Shown piece by piece: positions 31,848-40,463 of a stretch of 61,051 nucleotides of DNA. The position numbers were made by a program, and so were the translations under genes. Under the pieces are notes generated by a model, which saw nothing but the letters and a program-made list of their open reading frames with translations, made no database searches and was not told the origin of the DNA. Position 1 is the first letter of the stretch. Each line of letters begins with the position of its first letter. Source of the stretch: an uncultured Dysosmobacter sp. (GTDB lineage Bacteria > Bacillota > Clostridia > Oscillospirales > Oscillospiraceae); the NCBI RefSeq assembly GCF_947631635.1, contig NZ_CANRMB010000018.1:1-61051 (forward strand), given 5' to 3'.

Positions 31848-33095
31848 TCACCGGACCTGTCCCTCGCCGTAGATGATGTATTTGCAGCTGGTCAGCTCCT
31901 CCAGGCCCATGGGCCCCCGGGCGTGCATCTTCTGGGTGGAGATGCCGATCTCGGCTCCCAGGCCGAACTCGCCGCCGTCGGTGAAGCGGGTGGAGGCGTT
32001 GACATACACCGCCGCCGCGTCCACCGCGTCCAGGAAGCGCTGGGCCTTGAAATAGTTCTTCGTGAGGATGCTCTCGGAGTGGCCGGTGCCGTGGACGTTG
32101 ATGAAATCAACGGCCTCGTCCAGACCGCCCACCGTGCGGACGGCCAGGATGTAATCGTCGTATTCCGCGTCCCAGTCGCTCTCCGCGGCGGGACGGGCAC
32201 GGGTGCCCAGAAGCTCCAGAGCCTCTCCGTCGGCCCGCAGCTCCACGCCCTTTTCATCCAGCAGGGGGAGCGCCTTTTTCCAGAAGTCCGCCGCCGCGTC
32301 CCGGTGCACCAGCACGCACTCCACGGCGTTGCACACGGAGGGGCGGGAGCACTTGGCGTTGAACAGCACTTTGGCGGCCATGTCCAGGTCCGCCTCGTCA
32401 TCCACATAGATGTGGCACACGCCCTCGCCGGTGCGGATGACCGGCACGCTGGCCTCCTTTGCCACCGTGCGGATCAGGCTCGCGCCGCCCCGGGGGATCA
32501 GCACATCCACATAGCCGTCCAGATGCATCAGCTCATTGGCCGTCTTATGACTGGTGTCCTGCACCAGGGAGATACAGTCGGCGGGCAATCCAACGGATTC
32601 CAGAGCCTCCCGCATGAGAGCCGCCACACAGCGGTTGGAGCGGATGGCCTCCTTGCCGCCCCGGAGGATGCACACATTGCCGGATTTCAGGCACAGCGCC
32701 GCCGCGTCCACAGTGACGTTGGGCCGGGCCTCGAAGATGATGGCGATGACGCCCAGGGGCACCCGCCGCCGCCCGATGATGAGGCCGTTGGGCCGGGTCT
32801 CCATCCGATCCACCCGGCCGATGGGGTCCGGCAGAGCCGCCACCTGCCGCACGCCGTCCACGATGCCGGCGATGCGGTCCGCTGTCAGGGTCAGCCGGTC
32901 CAGCATGGCGGGGCGCATCCCCGCCTCCTTTGCGGCGGCGACGTCATCGGCGTTGGCGGAGAGCCACTGGGCCTGACGTTCCGTCAGAATGGCGGCGATG
33001 GCCTCCAGAGCCTGGTTTTTCTTTGCGGTGCCAGCGGTGGCCAGGGTGTAGCTGGCGGCCTTCGCCGCCGCGCCCTGCTGTTGTAATGCGGTCAT
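31848..33095 (-). CDS. proA: Glutamate-5-semialdehyde dehydrogenase
   Basis: A 415-residue NADPH enzyme that reduces glutamyl-5-phosphate in proline synthesis. An AAGGAGG site precedes the ATG. The aldehyde-dehydrogenase fold shows FEARPNVTVDAAALCLKSGN near 120, the catalytic Cys in RPSVCNAVECVLVH near 255 and GLGAEIGISTQKMHARGPMG near the C-terminus, all diagnostic of ProA. proB lies upstream on the same strand, separated by a small membrane gene and repeat B2. Confidence 0.96.
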   Translation of the reverse strand: MTALQQQGAAAKAASYTLATAGTAKKNQALEAIAAILTERQAQWLSANADDVAAAKEAGMRPAMLDRLTLTADRIAGIVDGVRQVAALPDPIGRVDRMETRPNGLIIGRRRVPLGVIAIIFEARPNVTVDAAALCLKSGNVCILRGGKEAIRSNRCVAALMREALESVGLPADCISLVQDTSHKTANELMHLDGYVDVLIPRGGASLIRTVAKEASVPVIRTGEGVCHIYVDDEADLDMAAKVLFNAKCSRPSVCNAVECVLVHRDAAADFWKKALPLLDEKGVELRADGEALELLGTRARPAAESDWDAEYDDYILAVRTVGGLDEAVDFINVHGTGHSESILTKNYFKAQRFLDAVDAAAVYVNASTRFTDGGEFGLGAEIGISTQKMHARGPMGLEELTSCKYIIYGEGQVR

Positions 33096-33172
33096 AAGAG
33101 GACCTCCTTAAAAACGACTAGAATCCAGCGCGGCGATCCGTGTGACTGCCGTGCATATGAGAGAACTTGCTT

Positions 33173-33227
33173 TATAGTCGGAACAGTTGAAAAGAACCCA
33201 AGCTCTTTTTCAGCTGCGCTGACTATA
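33173..33227. repeat. Family B repeat, short copy B2 (55 bp)
   Basis: TATAGTCGGAACAGTTGAAAAGA at one end and GACTATA at the other, with AAAAGA..TCTTTTT pairing inside; the middle hairpins of B1 and B3 are missing. It lies between proA and the small gene at 33412. The rest of 33096-33411 shows nothing else I can support. Confidence 0.65.
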
Positions 33228-33411
33228 TGATCAAGAGAATCGATATCCGCGCCAATGGAAGGGAATCATCATGCGGAGGAGCAAAGACCAAAGCCAAAAA
33301 CATCATCCGGAATGTAAAAAGGTGTCTTCCGGGAAACGGATATGGCGCGGACATAGGCGATTTTTTAAACCGACGCCCATACTTGCAGTGCGCTGTATCC
33401 TGTGGGAACCG

Positions 33412-33699
33412 TCAGAACAAGGAACGAAACATGCATGATGACGGCATTAGTATGCTTATAAAGGCGGATGTCATTTTTCGCAGAATATTTTTTGGATGGA
33501 TGCAGAAAAGATTAAGCGATGCATGGAACAGGCAGGACATATTGTGAAAAAGGACCACAGCGGCGGGCAGACATATGAGCCGCAAGCCCGGATGGGTCCT
33601 GTATACAGATACGGCGAAGCGCATACCGATGATCTCCACGGCCAGCATTCCCAGGGTCAAAAAATCGATGATGTAGAAATGCATCCACTTCCGGTTCAC
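33412..33699 (-). CDS. Small membrane protein coupled to proB
   Basis: A 95-residue frame from a GTG that overlaps the proB stop by four bases (GTGA), a pattern of translational coupling. Hydrophobic segments IIDFLTLGMLAVEIIG, LICLPAAVVLFHNMSCLF and TSAFISILMPSSCMF suggest a membrane protein. It is more AT-rich than the pro genes, and its 3-prime end may be truncated by the repeat region. Coding is plausible rather than certain; family not recognised. Confidence 0.45.
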   Translation of the reverse strand: MNRKWMHFYIIDFLTLGMLAVEIIGMRFAVSVYRTHPGLRLICLPAAVVLFHNMSCLFHASLNLFCIHPKNILRKMTSAFISILMPSSCMFRSLF

Positions 33700-34496
33700 G
33701 CCCTTGCCGTGAACCGCGTCCCGATGTCCTGCCCCTCTACGATGCCGTAGAGGTCCTCCATCCGCTCGCCGTTGGTGATGACCATGTCACACCCGGCGTT
33801 CATCGCAATGCGGGCGGCGGAGAGCTTGGTGGCCATGCCGCCGGTGCCCCGCCAGGTGCCCGCGCCGCCTGCCATCTCCAGGATGTCCGGCGTCAGCTCC
33901 GTCACCTGGTGGAGCAGCTTTGCGTCAGGATGGGCCTTGGGGTCCGCGTCATACAGGCCGTCGATGTCGGAGCACAGGATCAGCAGGTCCGCCCGGCACA
34001 ACTCCGCCACGATGGCGGACAGGGTGTCGTTGTCGCCCAGGACCTTGTGATGCCCGGTCTCGATCTCGGCGGAGGACACGGAGTCGTTCTCGTTGACCAC
34101 TGGGATCACGCCCATCTCCAGCAGGGCGGAGAAGGTGCCCTTCAGATGCTCCGCCCGGTCCGGGTCCTCCACGTCGTCCCCGGTCAGCAGGATCTGGGCC
34201 ACGGAGCGGTTATACTCGGAGAAGAGCTTGTCGTAGATGTGCATCATCCGGCACTGGCCCACGGCGGCGGCCGCCTGCTTCATCCGCAGCTCCTTCGGCC
34301 GCTCAGAGAGGCCCAGCTTGGCCGTGCCCACGGCGATGGCGCCGGAGGTCACCAGGATGATCTCGTGTCCCATGCCGCTCAGGTCCGCCAATGTCCGGAC
34401 CAGGTGCTCCATGCTCCGCAGGTCCAGACTGCCGGAGTCATGGGTGAGGGTGGAGGTGCCCACCTTCACCACGATGCGCTGTTTTTTCTGTTCCAA
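33696..34496 (-). CDS. proB: Glutamate 5-kinase
   Basis: A 266-residue kinase starting at TTG with GAGGAGG upstream. Amino-acid-kinase motifs are VVKVGTSTLTH at the N-terminus, VTSGAIAVG near 55, VNENDSVSSAEI near 145 and GGMATKLSAARIAM near 220. There is no C-terminal PUA domain, so this is the short ProB form common in clostridia. It makes glutamyl-5-phosphate for ProA. The leftward transcript continues into a small membrane gene and proA. Confidence 0.95.
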   Translation of the reverse strand: MEQKKQRIVVKVGTSTLTHDSGSLDLRSMEHLVRTLADLSGMGHEIILVTSGAIAVGTAKLGLSERPKELRMKQAAAAVGQCRMMHIYDKLFSEYNRSVAQILLTGDDVEDPDRAEHLKGTFSALLEMGVIPVVNENDSVSSAEIETGHHKVLGDNDTLSAIVAELCRADLLILCSDIDGLYDADPKAHPDAKLLHQVTELTPDILEMAGGAGTWRGTGGMATKLSAARIAMNAGCDMVITNGERMEDLYGIVEGQDIGTRFTARA

Positions 34497-34726
34497 GGGG
34501 AACGCCTCCTCAATTTGTTGACATGTCCAAAATCAAGTTGTGCTAAAAAGGCCGTATTTCTCTTTCCGAGGCGCGGCGAGCGCTGACCGGCTGCCGCGCC
34601 GTCACACGGACCTCCGGCCCATAAAAAGTTGACCATATGATACCATATTCCATGAAAAAAGGAAAGACCGCACTGCGTGTAGTTTTCATAAAAATGCGGA
34701 CAATACCAGGGAAAGGGAGGGATACT

Positions 34727-35449
34727 ATGACCGAAAACACCAAACCCACCGAGCCGGACCAGGAAAACGGCTCCGAGAATAAGGAGACCGTCCAGGGCAT
34801 CCTGGACTTTGGCTCCGCCCTGACCCGCACGCCCCACGGCGCCGTGTACTGCCTGACCATCATCGGACAGATCGAGGGACACATGACCGCCTCCTCCAAC
34901 ACCAAGACCACCAAGTATGAGCACGTTCTGCCTCTTCTCGCCAAATTGGAGGAGAGCGAGGAGGTGGACGGCGTGCTGTTTCTGCTGAACACCGTGGGCG
35001 GCGACGTGGAGGCGGGACTTGCCATCGCGGAGCTGATCGCGGGCATGACCAAGCCCACGGTCTCCATCGTTCTGGGAGGGAGCCACTCCATCGGCGTGCC
35101 TCTGGCGGTGGCAGCCCGGCGGAGCTTTGCCGTGCCCAGCGCCGCCATGACCATCCACCCCGTGCGCATGAGCGGCACGGTCATCGCCGCGCCGCAGACG
35201 TACAGCTATTTCCAGCGTCTCCAGGAGCGCATCGTGGCCTTCGTGTCCGGCCACAGCCACATCAGCGGGGAGGACTTCCAGGCCCTCATGCTGAAAAAGG
35301 ACGACATGGCCGCCGATGTGGGCAGCGTCATCTATGGCGAGGAGGCGGTCCAGCTGGGCCTGATCGACCAGGTGGGCGGCCTCTCCGACGGCCTGCAGTG
35401 CCTATACCGGCAGATCGGAGAGCGGAAGGGAAAACCGGCGGCGCAGTGA
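34727..35449 (+). CDS. tepA: TepA-like ClpP/crotonase-fold serine protease
   Basis: A 240-residue protein started at 34727 (MTENTKPTEP), preceded by GGGAGGG. The ClpP-like fold shows GVLFLLNTVGGDVEAGLAIAE near 85, the nucleophile serine in GGSHSIGVPLA near 122 and the histidine in MTIHPVRMSG near 147. The layout matches TepA/YmfB, described as a translocation-enhancing protease in Bacillus that degrades signal-peptide-like remnants. The N-terminal 35 residues are acidic and probably unstructured. It appears to be monocistronic. Confidence 0.85.
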   Translation: MTENTKPTEPDQENGSENKETVQGILDFGSALTRTPHGAVYCLTIIGQIEGHMTASSNTKTTKYEHVLPLLAKLEESEEVDGVLFLLNTVGGDVEAGLAIAELIAGMTKPTVSIVLGGSHSIGVPLAVAARRSFAVPSAAMTIHPVRMSGTVIAAPQTYSYFQRLQERIVAFVSGHSHISGEDFQALMLKKDDMAADVGSVIYGEEAVQLGLIDQVGGLSDGLQCLYRQIGERKGKPAAQ

Positions 35450-35466
35450 TGCCCGCCGGATTCTTT

Positions 35467-35517
35467 TTTGACAATTAGTCAAATATACTTGACAAAATAT
35501 ATACATTGAATTACAAT
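35467..35517 (+). promoter_or_regulatory. Promoter and operator of the membrane protein/XRE pair
   Basis: -35 TTGACA (35489-35494), 17-base spacer, -10 TACAAT (35512-35517). Just upstream lies the palindrome TTTGAC-AATTA-GTCAAA (35467-35483) and a further TTGAC half-site within the -35, likely the binding place of the XRE regulator encoded downstream. Confidence 0.65.
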
Positions 35518-35626
35518 GGCACCATCAAAGACGGCCGCCCGTCCGGGGCGGCGCAGAAAAGGGAAGTGTGATCCCGGCGGTCTGCGGCGTCCGCTGCCTG
35601 GCCCGCTGGGAGATGGAGGACGAGAC

Positions 35627-36136
35627 ATGAACTTTTGGATCGTGCTGGCACTGCTGTTCGCCGCGTGGCTGGGACTGGTGTACCACTTCTGGCGGAGGGA
35701 GCAGGGGCCGAAGCAGCCCTATGACGAGCGGCAGGAGCAGGCCCGCGGCGTGGCCTACAAATACGGTTTTCTCACCTTGGCTGTCTGCGTGTTCCTCTTT
35801 GACACGGTCATGACGCTGTTTCCCTGGATCGGGACAGAGGTGGGCGGCTATCTCTGCCTGGACCTGGGCGTCACGGTGTTTACCGTGACGGCGATCCGGA
35901 GGGACGCCTATCTGCGGCTGTACGAGAGGCCGGGGAAGGTCGCGGCCCTCTTGGCTTTGGGCGGCTTGGGCGGACTGGGCTGCGGCGTATTCGACCTGCG
36001 GAAGGCGGGGCTGCTGGTGGACGGCACGCTGAACGTGTCCGCGGCGCTTGTGGCGGTGAGTGTGTCGGTCCTGCTGACGCTGACGGTCTTTCTGCACAAG
36101 CATTTCTCCGACAGGCGGGAGGATGAAGAGGCATGA
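35627..36136 (+). CDS. Membrane protein paired with an XRE regulator
   Basis: A 169-residue protein started at 35627 (MNFWIVLALL), with ATGGAGG upstream. Five hydrophobic segments are visible (IVLALLFAAWLGLVYHF, GFLTLAVCVFLFDTVMTLF, YLCLDLGVTVFTVTAI, VAALLALGGLGGLGCGV, AALVAVSVSVLLTLTVFL). It overlaps the following HTH gene by four bases (ATGA). Such integral-membrane/XRE pairs are frequent in Firmicutes; the membrane protein may sense an envelope signal, but its function is not known. Confidence 0.7.
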   Translation: MNFWIVLALLFAAWLGLVYHFWRREQGPKQPYDERQEQARGVAYKYGFLTLAVCVFLFDTVMTLFPWIGTEVGGYLCLDLGVTVFTVTAIRRDAYLRLYERPGKVAALLALGGLGGLGCGVFDLRKAGLLVDGTLNVSAALVAVSVSVLLTLTVFLHKHFSDRREDEEA

Positions 36137-36324
36137 AAAACCTGCGCCTGAAATCCGCCCGGGCGGCCCTGGACATGAGCCAGCAGCAGCTGGCGGACGC
36201 GGTGGGCGTGTCCCGCCAGACCATCAACGCCATTGAAAAGGGCGACTACAACCCCACCATCAAGCTGTGCATCGCCATCTGCCGCGCCCTGGGCAAGACG
36301 CTGGACGAGCTGTTTTGGGAGTAA
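36133..36324 (+). CDS. XRE/Cro-CI-type HTH regulator
   Basis: A 63-residue single-domain regulator: KSARAALDMSQQQLADAVGV then SRQTINAIEKGDYNPTIKL, a textbook HTH_3 (YgzD/YozG type), ending ALGKTLDELFW. It is translationally coupled to the membrane-protein gene. Likely it binds the palindrome at 35467-35483 and controls its own operon. Confidence 0.9.
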   Translation: MKNLRLKSARAALDMSQQQLADAVGVSRQTINAIEKGDYNPTIKLCIAICRALGKTLDELFWE

Positions 36325-36344
36325 ATCGGAGACACGGAGACATA

Positions 36345-36377
36345 ATCATAACCACCGGCACGGCCGGTGGTTATGAT
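36345..36377. terminator. Hairpin between convergent genes
   Basis: Perfect 15-bp stem (36345-36359 with 36363-36377) and loop ACG, between the XRE gene and the convergent lipoprotein gene. No long T run follows, so it may be a weak bidirectional terminator. Confidence 0.6.
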
Positions 36378-36411
36378 TTGATAAGGCGGGGACGGCGATT
36401 CTTCCGCCGGA

Positions 36412-37056
36412 TCAAGCATCCAGAACGGTCAGGCCGTTGCGGGTGATGATGTCGGCGCACACCTGTTCGTCCAGGTCCCACAGGGCCTCCCACTGCGCCC
36501 AGTCCGCACGCTCCCGGTCGATCTCGCGGCCGGCGCGGTAATACTGGCAGTCCGTGGCGGTGATGCACACATAGTACCAACAGCTGCTCTCGGCAAAGAC
36601 ACGGGCGCCGGCTATATCACGGGCCGATAGACGGTCATAGGCGGTCTGGTCCAGCGCGGCCACGGCGAATAGGAACCCGACGCCCCGGCTTTTGCCGGTG
36701 TCCGCCTGGAACGCCTCCAGGGAGGCCGTTTCGCTGACGGACAGCAGGGGGAGCCAGTGGCCCTCCGGGTCTTCTGACAGCAGTTCATCAGAGTCCCGCT
36801 GCCTATCAGTCAGCAGGGGGAACCAGTGGTAGGCTGTGTCCTCATTGGGAAATTCCCGGACAACGGTGAGACAGTCCAGGACCTCCTCCGGCAGAACGAT
36901 ATCCAGGCTGCGGGGGTCTGTGACAGCTGCTGCCTCCGCAGGGGGCGCTTCGGACTCCTGTGCGGACGGCGCGGCATCCAGCGTCTGGCCGCACCCGGCC
37001 AGCAGGAGGCAGAGCAGCAGCGGAAGCAGCGCGTTTTTGACTCGGTGCATTTCCAT
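36412..37056 (-). CDS. Lipoprotein, short paralogue
   Basis: A 214-residue lipoprotein: signal LLPLLLCLLLAGCGQ with a lipobox (LAGC). The mature part contains TDCQYYRAGREIDRERADWAQ and DEQVCADIITRNGLT, clearly related to the 441-residue lipoprotein at 39107 (DVQFYRGDGTIDTESADWKQ and GEQVCGDFITRNGLT) but ending right after that segment, so it lacks the C-terminal half of its paralogue. Both genes carry the same upstream direct repeats. Function unknown; an extracytoplasmic sensor or surface role is possible. Confidence 0.7.
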   Translation of the reverse strand: MEMHRVKNALLPLLLCLLLAGCGQTLDAAPSAQESEAPPAEAAAVTDPRSLDIVLPEEVLDCLTVVREFPNEDTAYHWFPLLTDRQRDSDELLSEDPEGHWLPLLSVSETASLEAFQADTGKSRGVGFLFAVAALDQTAYDRLSARDIAGARVFAESSCWYYVCITATDCQYYRAGREIDRERADWAQWEALWDLDEQVCADIITRNGLTVLDA

Positions 37057-37091
37057 ACCCCTCTCTCTAATTTGAAGTTGTTTATAATATT

Positions 37092-37137
37092 ATGATATCT
37101 GTTATCCGCAGGAAGTCATCTCAAAAGAATTACAAAA
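37092..37137 (-). promoter_or_regulatory. Response-regulator-type operator and -10 of the short lipoprotein gene
   Basis: Minus strand: TTTTGTAATTC-TTTTGAGATG (37137-37117), two 11-base half-sites in direct repeat, then 19 bases to -10 TATCAT (37097-37092). No good -35 is seen, as expected for an activated OmpR-family promoter. The same pattern precedes the paralogue. Confidence 0.55.
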
Positions 37138-37203
37138 TAAAGAAAGACCGGAGGTGTGCTGCCGTTCCCGCCGGTTGGGAGGGACAGGAGCGCGCCTGAA
37201 ACG

Positions 37204-37236
37204 AAAAAGGACCGCGGAGATATCCGCGGTCCTTTC
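37204..37236 (-). terminator. Terminator of the DUF3343-YedE-TusA operon
   Basis: Stem AAAGGACCGCGG/CCGCGGTCCTTT with loop AGATAT, followed on the minus strand by a T run. Confidence 0.85.
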
Positions 37237-37244
37237 GCCGTTTT

Positions 37245-37448
37245 TTACTTTGTCAGCGTCAGCTTGAAATCCAGACCGTCCTGGGACACGGACACCTGAT
37301 AACCCTGGGAGACGGCGAACCGGGTGAGGTTTTCCACCGCCACCTGGGCGTCCGCCAGGACCTCTAGGGAAGCGGGGGCATTCTTGCGGATCTCCTTTTG
37401 CACCATGATCACAGGCATGGGGCAGGAGAGACCTCTTGTATCAACCAT
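37245..37448 (-). CDS. TusA/SirA-like sulfurtransferase-family protein
   Basis: A 67-residue protein with the family signature DTRGLSCPMPVIMVQKEI (CPxP at about residues 9-12), whose cysteine carries a persulfide or selenopersulfide. It begins two bases after the YedE stop, clearly one operon. In organisms with YedE and DUF3343 neighbours this TusA-like protein is usually linked to selenium metabolism rather than tRNA thiolation. That assignment is by context. Confidence 0.88.
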   Translation of the reverse strand: MVDTRGLSCPMPVIMVQKEIRKNAPASLEVLADAQVAVENLTRFAVSQGYQVSVSQDGLDFKLTLTK

Positions 37449-37450
37449 GA

Positions 37451-38557
37451 TTATGCTTGCTCCTTTCTGGGAAGATGGGTCAGGGAGATGACCAGCAGGA
37501 CCACAAAGCCGAATACCACGGCGATCATACCGGCCTTGCCGATGCCGCCAACCACATAGGTACCATTCTCAGCCACGCTGTCCGCAGCACCCGCCAGACC
37601 GAAGTTGTGGGACACGGCCGCCCCCACGATCATGCCGAATACCGTCACAGCGGAGTCGCCGTTGCCCTCACCGGCCAGGATCAGCTGGCGCAGGGGGCAG
37701 CCGCCCAGCAGGATGGAGCCCCAGCCCGCCAGGGCCATGCCCAGGAAGGACCAGAGGTGCTGGCTGTGGGCGATGGGCTGGGACACGGCGGAGAGGTCGT
37801 AATTCCCCAGGATCAGGTTGCCGATGGTGATGGTGATCCAGATGGCCAGGAAGCCGGACAGCAGGGTGAAGTCATGGAGCATAAAGGCGTCCCGGATGCC
37901 GCCGGCCATGCACAGACGGCTGCGCTGGGCCAGAGCGCCCACCGCCAGGCCCGCGAGGAGGGAGATCACCCAGAAGGCCCGCATGGAGCCGGGACCGGCC
38001 TCAGAGAAGCGCAGCACGCCGGGAACGGCCACCAGCAGCATCAGCAGGACCACCATGACGCCGGGCAGGATCAGCCCCTCGCCCTGGGGGACGGGATAGG
38101 CCCGTCCCAGGGAGAAGCCCTTCCGCAGGAAGACCACGCCTGCAAGGATGCCCACGACGAAGCCCAGCAGGGCGGAGACGGCGGTCAGGTCGCCGCCGCC
38201 CAGGCGGATGACCATCCGCAGGGGGCAGCCCAAAAAGACCAGGGCGCCAATCATGACGAACATGCCCAGAACGAAACGGCAGGCAGGGGAGGACCCGGCC
38301 TTGGCCCGGAACTCCTTGGCGGCAGCGGCCGTGATGGCGGCGCCCAGGACGATGCCGATGATCTCCGGACGGATGTACTGGACCTTATCCGCACTGTGCA
38401 GGCCCAGGGCACCTGCAATGTCCCGCTCAAAGCAGGCGATGCAGAAGCCCATGTTCTTGGGGTTGCCGCAGGCGGTCAGCACAATGGCCGCGATGCCCAC
38501 GATGACGCCGGTCAGCAGGATCATGCCGTGCTCCCGGAACCAGGTTTGTTGTTTCAT
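37451..38557 (-). CDS. yedE: YedE family putative selenium transporter
   Basis: A 368-residue integral membrane protein; the start at 38557 (MKQQTWFREHG) follows AGGAG by eight bases. About ten hydrophobic helices form two halves, each with a YeeE/YedE signature: GALVFLGCPLRMVIRLGGGD near 105 and GSILLGGCPLRQLILAGEGN near 280, each with a conserved Cys. N-terminal cysteines NPKNMGFCIACFERD are also typical. The family takes up thiosulfate- or selenium-containing ions; the YedE/DUF3343/TusA trio points to selenium. Confidence 0.88.
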   Translation of the reverse strand: MKQQTWFREHGMILLTGVIVGIAAIVLTACGNPKNMGFCIACFERDIAGALGLHSADKVQYIRPEIIGIVLGAAITAAAAKEFRAKAGSSPACRFVLGMFVMIGALVFLGCPLRMVIRLGGGDLTAVSALLGFVVGILAGVVFLRKGFSLGRAYPVPQGEGLILPGVMVVLLMLLVAVPGVLRFSEAGPGSMRAFWVISLLAGLAVGALAQRSRLCMAGGIRDAFMLHDFTLLSGFLAIWITITIGNLILGNYDLSAVSQPIAHSQHLWSFLGMALAGWGSILLGGCPLRQLILAGEGNGDSAVTVFGMIVGAAVSHNFGLAGAADSVAENGTYVVGGIGKAGMIAVVFGFVVLLVISLTHLPRKEQA

Positions 38558-38622
38558 ACACACACTCCTATCGCTGTTTTTTTGAAAAAATACCGCTGGG
38601 CAAAAGAAAAGGGGATATGCAC

Positions 38623-38859
38623 TCAGAGGAGCAGCTCATAGTATCCGGCGGCATCGATGCCCGCCTCCTGAAACCGTGTTTCCAGAGTGGATCGGAGCTC
38701 CGGCGGCGCGGACCAGGCGATGCCGCAGTCGGAGGTCACGCTTCTGGGGACGGAGATCAGGCGGCCCTCCAGCTCCTGCTTCCGGCACAGCTGTTCCGCC
38801 GCCATGGCCCCGGCGGTGGTATGAAACGCCACCACCAGGCGAAGCTGCTTTTTCCGCAT
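38623..38859 (-). CDS. DUF3343 domain protein (selenium-cluster type)
   Basis: A 78-residue protein. The pattern LVVAFHTTAGAMAAEQLCRK followed by GRLISVPRSVTSDCGIAWSAP matches DUF3343 proteins, which have a conserved Cys in the SxDCG segment. The family is a common neighbour of YedE and TusA in clostridial selenium metabolism clusters. First gene of the operon, with GGGGGAG upstream. No biochemical role is established. Confidence 0.82.
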   Translation of the reverse strand: MRKKQLRLVVAFHTTAGAMAAEQLCRKQELEGRLISVPRSVTSDCGIAWSAPPELRSTLETRFQEAGIDAAGYYELLL

Positions 38860-39072
38860 GACGCTCCCCCTTTCTTCTCAATGCGCTATTTTTTAAAAAG
38901 AATAACACAGGAGGGAATCAATGTCAAAATCCAAATTGAGAATAACGCTGGACAGGCACCGGCGGAAGAAAGGCCGGCGCCGCTGTTGATCAGGGCTTTT
39001 TCCCATCAGGTCAGGAGATCCGCCCAAAGGCCCCTGGCGCTTTTGGACTTTCTCAGAGCGCTGTTCCACAGC

Positions 39073-39101
39073 AAAACGGCTCCCGGAGGGGAGCCGTTTT
39101 T
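39073..39101 (-). terminator. Terminator of the long lipoprotein gene
   Basis: Stem AAAACGGCTCCC/GGGAGCCGTTTT with loop GGAG, immediately past the stop of the minus-strand gene at 39107. The stretch 38860-39072 holds no other gene I can support. Confidence 0.8.
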
Positions 39102-39106
39102 GGAGG

Positions 39107-40432
39107 TCAGGCATTTGTTGGTATCAGGGCCGCCTGCAGACGCGCCTGGTCCGCCTGGGAAAATTCGGAGAGGACTGCGTCAAAAACTGCCGGATCAGCG
39201 TTTTGCTGTGCTTGCAGGAACCCGGCGATGGCCTCCTCAAACTGCCCGTGGGAGGAGAGATACAGCCGCATCATGTCCCGGTCCCGGGTCTCCTGCCCCT
39301 GGCCCACGGCGGCCTCTTCCAGGGCGGCGCGGAGAGGCGTCCACCAGTCGGAGCCATAGTGGGACCGGCCCAGCACGCCCCAGTTGTCCGGCGTGAAGAC
39401 GCCCATGCAGTCCAGAAGCTCCAAGCTGTCCACCTCCCGGTCAAAATACAGGGATGAGAGGAGCCGGTTGATCCGCTGGTTGGTCTCGATGTAGGCAAAG
39501 TCTACGCCGTCCGCCGGGGAAAAGCTCTCCGGCAGGGTCTCGCGGAGACCATATTCCTGTTCCTCAAAGTGCTTGGCTGCGCCCAGGGGCGTCAGCAGCT
39601 CCGGCTGCCGGCCCGCGTCGCAGGCGGCCTGCAGCTCCGCGTAATAGTCCGCCGCGGCCATGCCGCTGTCCGGGAACCAGGGATAGACATTGCCGCTGGT
39701 GTCATAGTACCGCTCCACGCACCAGATGCCGCCCTCCCCCTGGCGGGCGGGCTGGGAGAGGACCAGAGTATCCCAGATGCGCTTGTCGCCGTCGAAGGTG
39801 AAATAGGGGTAGTAGTTCACATAGGCGTGGTTTCCGTCATAGGTGAATTCCCGTTCCCAGAACGCCGATTCGTCATAGGGCGTCAGACCGTTGCGAGTGA
39901 TGAAGTCGCCGCAGACCTGTTCGCCCAGGGCACACAGGACTTCCCACTGCTTCCAGTCCGCGCTCTCTGTGTCGATGGTGCCGTCGCCGCGGTAGAATTG
40001 CACGTCGGTGGGACAGACCATGGCGTAATACCGGTCCCCGCCTTTGGCGAAGATGCGGACGCCGCTGCCGTCGGAGCAGAGGTGGCGTTCAAGGGCCGCC
40101 TGGTCCAGGGCGTTGATGCCGAACAGGAACCCGATGCCGCTGCTGTCGCCCCAGTTTGCCTCCGCCGCCTCCACGGAGGCTTTTTCGCGGACATACAGCA
40201 GCGGGAGCCAGCCGCCGTTTGCGGCGGCTTCAGGGGAGTCCGTTTCGATCAGAAGCAGATCCAGATACTGGGTGGGGATGCCGGCCTGCATGCCGCCGCA
40301 GTCAAAGACCGTCGTCTCCGGCCCGGCGGAGTCCTCCTGGACCGGTGCGGGATCAGCGGGGGCACAGCCCGCGGCGGCACACAGCACAAACGCCGCCAGC
40401 AGGGGGAAAAGACTCTTCCAAAATCGGTGCAT
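39107..40432 (-). CDS. Lipoprotein, long paralogue
   Basis: A 441-residue lipoprotein started at 40432 (MHRFWKSLFPLL), with AGGAG upstream and lipobox CAAAGC. Residues about 40-190 match the short lipoprotein at 36412; the rest (about 190-441) is an additional soluble region with YDGNHAYVNYYPYFTFDG and a helical C-terminus DLVKR-like in style (QADQARLQAALIP). No known enzyme motif is visible. The promoter region carries two copies of the repeat seen once upstream of the short paralogue, so the two are probably co-regulated. Confidence 0.7.
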   Translation of the reverse strand: MHRFWKSLFPLLAAFVLCAAAGCAPADPAPVQEDSAGPETTVFDCGGMQAGIPTQYLDLLLIETDSPEAAANGGWLPLLYVREKASVEAAEANWGDSSGIGFLFGINALDQAALERHLCSDGSGVRIFAKGGDRYYAMVCPTDVQFYRGDGTIDTESADWKQWEVLCALGEQVCGDFITRNGLTPYDESAFWEREFTYDGNHAYVNYYPYFTFDGDKRIWDTLVLSQPARQGEGGIWCVERYYDTSGNVYPWFPDSGMAAADYYAELQAACDAGRQPELLTPLGAAKHFEEQEYGLRETLPESFSPADGVDFAYIETNQRINRLLSSLYFDREVDSLELLDCMGVFTPDNWGVLGRSHYGSDWWTPLRAALEEAAVGQGQETRDRDMMRLYLSSHGQFEEAIAGFLQAQQNADPAVFDAVLSEFSQADQARLQAALIPTNA

Positions 40433-40463
40433 GGGCAGTCTCCTCTCTGTATTTGATAGATTC

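Noticed and set aside
33227..33547. 106-codon plus frame between proA and proB
   Set aside because: Starts inside repeat B2, has no ribosome-binding site and lies opposite a better-supported coupled frame.
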